Source: Corallium rubrum
Taxonomy: Eukaryota > Cnidaria > Anthozoa > Scleralcyonacea > Coralliidae
Assembly: GCA_964035015.1 (NCBI GenBank)
Contig: OZ035998.1
Coordinates: forward strand, 28,379,529-28,443,528
Direction of reading: 5' to 3'
DNA length: 64,000 bases
Both the position numbers and the translations under genes were made by a program. Below are positions 24,969-36,900 of this stretch, piece by piece (within the stretch, counting starts at the first letter, position 1; the number at the start of each line of letters is the position of its first letter). Under the pieces are notes generated by a model. The model ran no database searches. It had not been told where the DNA came from and saw only the letters and a program-made list of their open reading frames with translations.

Positions 24969-27900
24969 CTTGTAAAAAGAAAAAATGCACCATGTCCGTG
25001 AAAAGACGCGTTCACATAATTCGATCTAATATATCCAACACTCGTCAGTGTTCTTTCTCCAATTTCTAAATACAGCCAAGTAAGTTGAACATACGAGGCA
25101 AAGCCCCGTGTTGTTTTAAGCATAGTTAATAGAACATATACATGGTTTTGAAACTCGTTCAAAGTGATTGTTCTATGTTTTTGTTCAAGTTTATGGAAAT
25201 TTGTTCAAGTTTATGGAAATTTGTGCAATTTCACAATATTGCATTTTCTGTATATTGAAGCAGCCATCCAATAGCAACGCTCGGGCACAGGGAGCTCTAA
25301 CATGTATTTTTTGTTTTAAAAGTATATACATCCATACACACGTACATATTATATATAAATTACCGTATAGTTTAGTAGTGTCCTTGCTCTTGCCTCTTGT
25401 TGCTCCAAAAACAGGCCGAATCAAGGATTCAAGGATTTTCTCGTACTCAACCCCCGCTCGGCCAACTCGCCAGGCGGAGAGAAGAAAGAATAAGAGAAGG
25501 GAGGAAAGCAATTCACGTCATGGCTTGATGATCACCGCATATAGCATGGAACGGAAGTAAAACCTCGAACTTCAAATTCAAATTTTAAACGGATTAACGG
25601 AAGTTAGAACAGCTCGTAATTTGTAAACAATGAATAAATTGTATGGACAAGCGATCCCCTTTAATTATAAATGTAGACAGGCAAGAACAAAAAATCATTA
25701 ATATTCCCTTCCGTTCCAATGACAGACAATGTTCCATGCGATTTGCGGTGATCATCGAACCATATCGAACTATAGCTCTGTCTTTATGATTCTGATCTTT
25801 CTCGTCCGATTTTCTTCGTAAAACTGCGCACAGTTGTTTATCTATGTTATAACATTACACAGAGCATTAATTGTTCCACGTTTGTAAACTGTAACAACCG
25901 ATATGGGGTGATCATCAATCCATGACGTGATTGATTTCCTCCCTTCTCTCTTTCTTTCTTCTCTTCTGCCTGGCGAGTTGGCCGAGCGGGGGTTGAGTAC
26001 GGGAAAATGACCAAAAGGATCGCAGACTCTGGGTACGAGATTGTTTGAATCCTTGAATCCTTGATTCAGCTTGTTTTTGGAGCAACAACAGGCAAGAGCA
26101 AGGACACTACTAAACTATACGGTAATTTATAAAAAATATGTATGTGTCTATTGATGTATACACTGTTTAAAACAAAAAATACATGTTAGAGCTCCCTGTG
26201 CCCGGGTTTAATTAGTGAGTTGCTTCATCGTCACGTGTCCATACAAGTTACTTCCATATAAAGATCTCCATTGTCAGTTCAACACGACCGTGCTTCATGT
26301 TGAAAGACAATAGAGCTTCCAAACTAGGTGCCTTGTTCCAAATCATGTATATGCTCTATTAACTATGTTTTAACCAGCTTGGCTGTATTTAGACATCGGA
26401 GGACAAAAACTGAGGAGTGTTCGATATAGCTTCTTAAACGAATCAATATTTTTAAGACAAAATCGACCAAAATATTTGCTAAATGTGACCGTAATCTTCT
26501 TCCGATTTCTAAATACTGATTAACTACTTATTTCTTCTGAATTGTACTCATAAATTATTAATGAGTTTGAGAATAATCAGATCTGAATCTCCTTTTAAGG
26601 TGGCTCCATACAGTTTCTTGAAAAGTGGAAAGTACAAGTTGGAGAGTCCAAAACACGTGCATAAACAATTCGGAAAAAGAATAAAACTAAATGTTATGCA
26701 TCGTTAAAAAGTCTTACAATCAAAAACTGTTACCAAATAAATAGCAACCGTTGTTGCTATGGCAACAATGAAGTTTCAAAATGGCTGCAAATTACCCTTC
26801 AAACTAATTTAATTCGAAAAAAACTTTGGTGACCCCCAATTTTTTTTTTGATTAAAACTTTTCTTGAAGCATGAGTAATCAATTGGCCGATTTTAAAAAA
26901 ATTCTGTATAGCGAATAATTTTTTTTTTCTCGGAAAAATCATGTTTGTTAATTTTAACGACCTATAGATCGTTTTCATCTGACGTCACGGCGGCCATATT
27001 GGTGTACCAAAACAATGAAATGGCGGCCATATTGGTGTACGGTATGGGAATTAGCTCTTTCTTATTCAAATATTTCGTATTGTTTCACCATCCCAATGGG
27101 CTCACCGATCACGTGAGTGAAAACGATCTATTGATCACTCTTTACTTGGTAACTACTATTTATTTGGTAACAGTTTTTGATTGTCAGAATGTTTAACTAT
27201 GGATAACATTTAGTTTTATTCTTTTGCCAAATTTTTTTTGCACGTGTTTTGGACTCTCAAACTTGTATTTTCCATTTTTCAAGAAACTGTACGGAGCCAC
27301 CTTAATGTATGTGATTTACATATCAAAGTAAAAACTGTGGTGTTCGCAAGCAAATTACTCGACACTCTTGTAAGTCTAAGTAGTGTGACGTTTCTCTCTG
27401 ACGAAGGGCCTTTGTTCGAATCACTTGACTTCTAATCTACGTTCCATATTTCGGTAGTATACCGAACCATACTATATTTCAACTCTTGTATGTCACTGTA
27501 GTCAATCACATACATACATCGGCACAATAGTCGGATCCAATTAATCAGATCGTGTGACTGACTTGCAATAACAAGCCCTTTGCCATTTTGTACAATACCC
27601 AAAATCTTCGCGAGACAAGTTTCTACAATCGTCGCACAGAGTAGAAAGCAATTCTTCTGCAATACTGCAATTGTGGGGACTTGTCTTGCACAAATTTGAC
27701 CAAGCGTACGACACGTTTCAATTTTCTAATACGCAACTACAAACAAATAGCTTTGTACCTTGTTAATAACTTTCTCAAATAAAATTTTTCTCACCTGAAT
27801 AACCTGTTACGGTCAGCTTATATAGGTCTGTTTCATTTGCCATGGCAAATGTGCTGTACTTAGCGTAACGTGTCTCGTTTTCAAAATCTTCCAGATCAAC

Positions 27901-30900
27901 TCTCAAAACATCTTGACCAATCTCTGACAAACGATTTATCTTGTCCAGTCCTAACCAGAACTCTCCACTGAGATTACCAAATCCATTTTTGTAATCAGCC
28001 CAATTTAGATAAAAATCCACGGTTCCGTCCATTCGTCTTTGAAAAACAGTCCAACCTCCTCCATCAGTTGTCATGTCACACCTTACATCAAAAGCTTCTT
28101 TTTCATCTAGGATAATTGTGTACACGGCATTTTCTTTTATTCCATTTTTGTACAAATCGGCACAACTTTTCCGCAGTACTATATGTAAAAGATTGAGTAG
28201 AAGAATGTCACAAATACATAAAAGTGTAAATCCAACTTAAACGTGCATATGTTGTTGTATTGTAAAGACACATCTAGAGCAAATATACAGGGAAAACGTA
28301 ATGTGTCTGTGGTATGTCTCCAAACATTTTTTCGCTTCCCATAACTAGAAGCTATCTTGATCATAAGCACACTCGCGGCATTATTGCTGTATAAGCTCCG
28401 GCCCCAGGTCTTATAATTAGAATATTTCAATGTGTACTTAACAAATACAATACATTTTTCCATGTGTGCACTGTAATAGATTACAGATGATGATCACTTG
28501 ACTGAACGCGTCAACTGAGCACAAGAGCGGCGTGGCCCACAGCGACACCGGGAGATTTCCTGGTGGGTCCTGAGGATGTGTACCTTGTGGGCCCCAAGAA
28601 TTTGTGACTGGTGGGACCAAATAATTTGTAGACGCCTAGCTGGTTGGCCCCAATAATTTTTAAAAACTGCAGCCTAAACCTTGAAGTGCAATTTAGATCA
28701 AAAATAATACCACAATATATCATTTGAATCGTTTTTACCTCTACTATTCAAATTTTGGGTTGTCGGGTCTTGTCAGACAACCCATTTTGCAAATTATGCT
28801 AATTTATGCTAATTATTATTAAAAATATTATTATAATCTATAACAAAATGTTAAATATTTAAACAATAAATGACTTTAGCACCAAACTTTGGTGAAGTAA
28901 AATGAAAAGCACCATTTCACAAATTCAAATTGAAAAAATTAAAGCAATATAATAAAACGCGAATATTATATTGATTTTTTAGTATTTTCCATTGGCGACC
29001 CCCCGTGGTGCCGCTCGAGCGGGATCATCACTTATTTTGGAAATTCACAAATTAAAACAGAATTATACAAGAACATACAACCATAATACATCATTAAGAT
29101 CGTTTTTAAGTCAGCTATTCAGATTTGTTGTCATTTTGCATGATATTTACTCCTGTTTGCCACTACAACGCCGACAAGTCGAGGCAAATTTTGTTCGAAA
29201 AATGGCCGACCGGCTGAGATCGTTTCGTCAAATTTTACCAAATTACTGCTAATCTACGAAATAATTACATCAAACAAAAGCTTATACTCACTTTAGGAGT
29301 TGTTACAGCAAAAAATTTGGTTGGTTTCGCTTATATATTGACCAAAAAAAGCCATTTTCTTCTTGTCGTCTCGCCACGGCTGCGACCACATTTGCGGTTT
29401 CGTGTTTCATCGCTCAGAGCTCGCGCAGTACTTCATGGCATATCATTATAAAGGTCTCATTTTAAAAAGGGATCTTTCAGGATCATTTTAAGCCCAAGGG
29501 GGGTAATTTTGGTCAAAACCTCGCCGGTTCACAGCGAACCGAAGTGATCCGTCACCTGTAGCGGATGACAATAGGGCCGGACCAGAATGAGTTAAGGAAT
29601 ATTGCATGCAGTTTGATAGCGTTTCGAGCTGAGGCCCTTTATCAAAGAAACGTACAGTTCAATCCGATTTATAGAACCTTTACTATTTCGATATTTTTAC
29701 ATTGCAACGTTACCTAAGCAGCACATTAATCTTATTGTATTTTATAAATTTAAGTATATATGTACATTATAAATAAAATCATATCGGGCCTTGCGTTCGT
29801 TGTTGAAAAAATCGAATAAGCGAAGTTTAAAATAAGCTTTATTTCACATGAGTTGTGCGAATGTTGGGTCTACAGTCTTCGTACCGATATATCCAGTGCG
29901 GTCGAAAAGTAGATTTTTCTTCACCAAAAGCAAAGACAATTGAATATCATAACAGTTCTAATTTTCTGGAATTTCAAACTGCAGGAAATAACGCCGCCTA
30001 TATGCTAAGGCTAAACATCTATGTTGAACTACCAAAATATATTACCTGTGCAGTTTGTTCCATTTGCAATAAAACCGCGATTACATGCGCAAGTATAAGA
30101 ACCAGCGGTATTGTTGCAAGTAGCATTTTTGTGGCAAGGATTGACGTTGCATTCATCAACGTCTAAAATTAAAAATAAATCAGGTCAGACCAGGTCAGAC
30201 CAGACCAGACCAGACTAGGCCAGGCCACGCCTCGCCTCGCCTCGCCACACCACACCACACCACACCACACGCCACACACCACACACGACACGACACGACA
30301 CGACACGACACGACACGACACGACACGACACTACACTACACTACACTACACTACACTACACTACACTACACTACACTACACTACACTACACTACACTACA
30401 CTACACTACACTACACTACACTACACTACACTACACTACACTACACTACACTAGAGTGCAATGGATTGGGATAGAATAGGATGGAATGGAAAAGAATGGA
30501 ATAGAGTGGAGAGGAGTGGGATGGAGTGGAGTGGAGTGTAGTGGAGTAGAGTAGGAATCAGATATATACGAATATTTAAAGAATCTTTTCAATTTTAATC
30601 ATTTGAAAGACTAAAGTAGATAATGGCAACGATGATGCATGTTTCAGATGAGAAACGCGAGTACAAATAAGCCTTCCGCGCGAATTTAGGCTAAATAATG
30701 TCAGACCTTGTGTTAGTTGTTGAGAAAATTCGACAAGCAAAGTTCAAAATCAACTGTATAGGGCAAACGTTGTGGGAATGTTGAGCCTACAGCCATTGCA
30801 CCTAAAGATCCGGTGTCGAAAAATAGGATTGTTCTCACCAAAAGCAAAGATAATTGTGTAATTTAAAAATGAATATCAGAGACCAGCAAATGACTTTGAA

Positions 30901-33900
30901 ACTAATCTCCAAACTTAATCCAGTTCTTAACGCCACTATAAGATCAACTCCTCTTGATCTATTTTAAGTATGTTGTCTGTTATTGATATTTTATTTTATT
31001 TTATTTAACTTTACCTTGACTAAATAAATACAAGGATAGGAACACCGCAACAACTGAGGCCGATTACTGCGGGTCCTGATTGTCTACTATTTACATTAAA
31101 TAATATGTGATATAAATATAATTATTTGATATAAACATAACAAGTAAAAACTTTTAAGATGAAGCTAGCTGAAGGTCTAAAAAGAACAAGTAGGGGAAAC
31201 ACATAGACTACGGACAGAGTTACATTTAATACAAATTGATTTCCAGGTGCGTGGGTCTTCAGAATGGTATGTAGAGAGAATAGCAGAGTGGTAGTATTCT
31301 TTTAGTTTGTTTTTGAAATTTGAAAGATTGGTAGTCCGGGTTATTTCTTGAGGCAGCACGTTCCATATTCTTGGAGCTCTTATTAGGTATGATTTACCGT
31401 ACGTCGATGTTCTATATGATCGCTGTTTGAAAGCGCTGCCATCTGTTTTAATCTGAGATCTTGTAGGTATGTTGGTAGGTTTGCATTTTTCAGGAATTGT
31501 AGTTTTGTCAAATGAAATATATTGATTGATTATTTTGAAAAAGAATACCATGTCCAGATATTCGTGCCAGTAGGTTAGAGGAAGTAGGTTTGTTTCGATT
31601 AGTCTGTTCTCGTAAGTAATTTCACATTGGAAAGGTAGATTAAGAATATATTTTGTTGCGCGTCGTTGAACTCGTTCGAGATTTTTTATCAGCTCAATTG
31701 TTTGTGGGCTCCAAACCTGAGACGCGTATCCAATGTGGCAACGGACAATTGCCAGATAGATGGTACGTTTGGTGCTGATGGCGTTAATGTTTTTTGTGGT
31801 TCTTCTAGCGTACCCCAGGATCTTGTTGGCCTTAGCTGTTTGTGAATGAACCTGTTTCTTCCACAATAAGTCAGAGGAAATCCATACTCCAAGGTCTCGT
31901 TCATGTGAACAGTGTTTCAGTTCGATGTTGTCCATGGAGTATGGGATCATGACGCGTTTCTTCTTTCTTGTTATGGTCTGAACTTTGCATTTTCTTTGGT
32001 TAAAAGCAAGGTTTGAAGATAGTGACCATTCATTGATGTTATTCAGGTCCTGTTGCAGCAGAGTGTTGTCTGCTTCAGTAGATATGCGCTTGATTAGTTT
32101 TGTATCATCGGCGAAGGTCGCTATTATTGTGGACGATAATACTGCGTAGGGAAGATCGTTGACGTAAAGAAGGAATAGCAATGGTCCGAGGATCGATCCT
32201 TGAGGCACACCAGAAGTTACAGGTAGAGGAGAAGAAGTTTCACCAAGTACTGTGACTTGCTGCCGACGGTCTGTGAGGTACGACTGAAACCAAGAGAGCA
32301 GGCTGCCGCGGAATCCAAAGCGACATAGTTTGTCAATGACTTTTTTATGACTTACTTTATCGAATGCTTTGGACATGTCAAGGTAAATAACATCGATCTG
32401 TTTTCCTTGGTCGAGATCACTTCCAATTGCATCTAGAATTTGGATGAGTTGAGTTGTACAGGATTTTCCTGGAACAAAGCCGTGCTGATATTCATTGATG
32501 GTGTTTTTCAAGAAGTCCCTAATGTGGTTGAGTACACAACGTTCCAACAATTTTGAAACAATGCAAAGGAGGGAAATAGGCCTGTTGTTTTGGTCCTCTT
32601 TTGTGTACTGGAACAACGTTGGCCAGTTTCCACTCGTCTGGAATCATACCAATACGGAGAGATTTGTTGAATAGGCAGCAGTGATGGGGCAATCTGGTAA
32701 GCTGTTGCAGTGAGAATTCGGCCAGGGATTTCATCCGGTCCTATTGCTTTATCTGGATCTAAGGATTTCAGCGCGATAAGAACATCAGTTTCCAACAAGG
32801 TCAATTCGTTGATGGTTTGTAACGGCGTGTTAGAGGTGCCTTGAGAGGTAGTATTAGTGTAGTCGTAGTTTGATGGTGTTGAGTCCATGTCTGTATCCTG
32901 GTTAAACACTAATGCGAAATAATTGTTAAACATATGAGCGATATCATTTGGGTTGTTGGCCACTTGGGGATAATTTTCCATGGAACGAGGAATACTAATT
33001 GTTTTTACTTTTAACTTAAACAAACTCCAAAAGCGTTTTGGACTGAAGTGTAGACTTTGACCAAGAGTGTTAAGATAGTTTTCGCGACCTTCTTTCATAA
33101 GACGTTTAACTGTAGTTCTAATTTTTCATGATGTCTTACACTGCTAAAGTCAACCGAAAAATTTCGGCTGACTCGAGCGGGATTTGAACTCGCACCTTCG
33201 GGATTCCGGTCCGCCGCTCTACCTGTTGAGCTATCGAGCCGCACAGGGATTGGAGGCAAGTTCTATCCAACTTAAGTGCACGAGATATTCTCGCGACAAC
33301 TTCAAATCCCGCTCAAGTCAGCCGAAATTTTTCGGTTGACTTTAGCAGTGTAAGACATCATGAAAAATTTTCTCATGTTTCTGAGGATGATTCTGTAATA
33401 GAATTGTAGTTCTAAGTTTCTTGAACTTTTCATACAGATAATTTGTGGGAGATCGAGCAAGTTTGCGACGGACAGTCTCTTTCTTGTTTAATAAATGCTG
33501 GATTTCGCTGTTAAACCAAGGGATGTTTTTCTTACCTTTCACTTTCTTCATTGGAATGTAGTCCTTAACCGCTGTGAGAAATGCGTTTTTCCAAGACGAC
33601 CAATCGTTATTGATGTTACCGTTAGCTGATATTACGTTAGATAAGTTTAATGATTCAAGACTAGAACGAAGTCCGTTGATATCTGCACGTTTGTAGCCGT
33701 AAACCACTCTATTCATTTTCACTGGTCGTTGAGGACAAGTTAATATCTCAAACGTAATGGCGCTGTGATCAGTCGCTACTCCGGACATTTCTGGCGAGAG
33801 GATTTCACATATTTTAATTTGGTCGGGTATGCTTGTTATTAAAAGGTCTAGAATGTTGTTTCCTCTTGTAGGAGAAGTGTTTATTTGAAAAAGGAAAAAA

Positions 33901-36900
33901 TCTTTTAGAAGTTCAGGACATGCATTTCCGGTTGTAATTTCAATTGTCTCGTCGTCAGTATTCTGCCAATTAGTGTTCGGAAAATTAAAATCACCCGCAA
34001 TGATGATGTCATCATACTGGTCACGAATCATACCAAGAAAATCGTTAAGTTCGTTTAGCCAGTTTTCGTCTGAATTTGGAGGTCTATAGCACGAACACAC
34101 CAAAAAATGTGAATTTGAATCCGTAGTTACATCAACTGCTACAATTTCAATATTGCAATTTGTTTGAATTTCACGCACGCATTTAAACGACTCACTTTTA
34201 ATTGCCAGAAGTACTCCACCACCTCTGTTATCTCTGTCTTTTCGAAAAATTTCATAATGTTGACCAAGAATCTCGCAGCTTAATACATCCTGTCCTCGGA
34301 ATAAACCAAACGGTGTTTTGCTGGAAATTTTCCCACGGGTTGGTACAGTTGACTTGAAGTTAGGTCCGGGATTAGTTTCTATGTCTCCAGACAATTTGAT
34401 TAAAATAGTAGCAAACATTGCGTGCTTCAAAAGGCGAACTTCAAGAATTGCAACAGTCGAATAATTTAACGGTCGCGATTTGCCCGTTACATGGCTACTG
34501 TAAAAACGGCGTCGTAAATTGAATGTTGAGATTTCTCCTGACAAATGGAGTAGTTCACTTGATTTATTGAAACTTTTATGATCTAGTATGTCTCCCAAAA
34601 CCAGGTTTAAGTAAATAATTAGGCATAAGCTGCGGGAGCTCGAAAGAACCCAACCAGCTGCCATGATGGCGCAAGCAAACATGATCATATTCAATCTCTG
34701 TTGTCTGTTCTTGATGTTCATTTGTCCGTTTGAACTTTAAATTTTGTAACCGTTCTTGTAATTTTAAACCAGTATATCTTTGTAGTATATATAGTGAACC
34801 AACTGTAATATAGTTTAAATGCTCTGAAGATGTTGTGATGTAACAACGAAACGTCAGTAAATAAATTTTTTCTTTTTATTATGTCTTGTTTCAAAGTCAT
34901 TTGCTGGGCTCTGATATTCATTTTTAAATTGCGTTTTCCGCCTGGTGTGTCTGTCGTTATAATTGTGTAACCTCAAACTGCTGGAAATAACTCCGCCTAT
35001 GCAAAGGCAAATATCTATTTTCCATTACAAGAATTTACCTGTGCAATTGGTTCCATCGCCAGTAAATCCACGATTACATGTGCAAGTATAAGAACTAACG
35101 GTATGTCTACAAGTAGCATGTTGATGGCAGAGTTTGGAGCTACATTTATCAACGTCTAAAAATAAACACAATTAAGTCATTATGAATTACAGCGCTCGCG
35201 TTTACTAACAAGGAACAGGAGTTCAATTTCGGACTCTATTCGAGTTCTTATATTGGCTAATATAATTAAATGTTTAATTGAAGATTTTCAGATAATATTT
35301 TCGTATCTTAAAGTCTTAGACGTCAAAGCTTTCTCTAAATCTGCCTTGTCAGATTGTTTATTTGCGTAAAAATGTTGTTTTAAATACAGTTACCTTTGGC
35401 TTCGCATGTTTGATCACTTTCTTTCATCTGCAATGTTTAGACAACATAATGTTAGTTTATAACAACATAATGTTAGTTTATAACTACTATAATAATATAA
35501 TATAATATAATCAATAATTATATCACGCAGTTATCTATAACTTAAACATTTTCTGTCAACACAACTGATGTATTTATTTTTATGCTTTGCCTACTTACAT
35601 TTATTACTTCATAATAATTAAATGATGGATCAGGAACGAGTATTTCTGGTTTAGTCGTCTTTGTTTCGTTGTTCAATTGACATTTCTTTCTTGCATTCAT
35701 ATTCTTGGTTTCTTCCTTTTCAAAGTTGATAGATTTACATCCTCGGCAGAGTTCTGCCAAACACAGATGTCCACAGTCCAATAAACTTTCCACTTCTTTT
35801 TCATAGATTAAGGATTTGTTAAGGCGATGTTCTTGTTAATCGAAAGAAAAAGATCACGAAAGAAAAAGTTGTGTGATTTACAGTAAAAAGCCGCATAAAA
35901 GAACACCTATTTTTAATGTGAGGCTGAATGGTTCTTATAGGTTGGGTGTGTATAGTGAGAAATGAGGCTGATAGGCTCTTGACAGGTTCTTATTTATAGG
36001 GTGAAAACAATTGTAACTGATCTGGTGTATTTTCATATTAGGGAAGAGTGGATGTATTACACAGGACGTATTACACTAATTATTGCTATAAAGAAGCAAA
36101 TAGACAAAAGAATCCCACAATTTAGTTATAAATACTACTATTTTTGGAGTATTGATTTACTTGCTTTGTATCTGCATGTGTTCGGAGTAGAACAGGCTGG
36201 AGTACATTACAGTACATTACAGTGCAGTGCAGTGCAGTGCAGTGCAGTGCAGTGCAGTGCAGTGCAGTGCAGTGCAGTGCAGTGCAGTGTAGTGTAGTGT
36301 AGTGTAGTGTAGTGTAGTGTAGTATAGTATAGTATCCTAAACCATACCATACCATACCATACCCATTCCCAACACGTACCGCACCAGTAGCCATCCGAAG
36401 CCGTACCGTACCAGCACCGCACCAGTAACGTACCAGTACAGTACCGCATCAGCACAGTACCGCACCAGTACCGTACTAGCTCCATACCAGCAACGAGCCA
36501 TCACCCTACCAGCACTATGAGTACCGTACCAGTACTGTACCAACACCGTACCAGTAGTACCGTAGCAGTACTTCACCAATACCGTATCAGTACCAGTATA
36601 CCGTACAAACACCGTACCAGTAACATACCAGTTCCATACCATTACCGCACAAACAGCGTACCAGTACCAGTACAACAGCGTACCAGTACCGTACCAGTAG
36701 CAGTAGAGTACCAGCACCGTACCAGTACCGTATCGGTGCTTTACCAGTACCACACAGTTCCATACCAGCACCGTACCAGTACCGTACCAGTAGCGTACCA
36801 GTACCAGTTTCAGTATCGTACCAGTACAGGACCAGTACCGTACCAGCAACGTACCAGCACCGTCTAGCACCATACCAGCACCGTATCAGTACCGTACCAG

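Larger units (their letters stand above)
29790..30860. repeat. Duplicated intron sequence around the EGF exons
   Basis: 29790-30000 (with GAATGTTG, CACCAAAAGCAAAGA) matches 30700-30860. The stretch before exon 5 (GCAGGAAATAACGCCGCCTA) matches that before exon 4 (34980 on). Interrupting this is the pentanucleotide array at 30180-30560. Confidence 0.75.
30862..34958. mobile_element. 4.1-kb insertion in FReD intron 4, flanked by 12-bp target duplications
   Basis: ATAATTGTGTAA occurs at 30850-30861 and 34959-34970. The insertion begins and ends with 41-bp inverted sequences (30862-30902 and 34888-34928, one mismatch, containing CAAATGACTTTGAAAC). It contains the LINE below. The right end carries a Penelope-like terminal motif, so a composite of two retroelements is likely. 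Confidence 0.8.

Noticed and set aside
25168-25560. Frames in the inverted repeat (25168-25560, 25191-25511)
   Set aside because: They lie in intron 6 inside a diverged inverted repeat; no domain.
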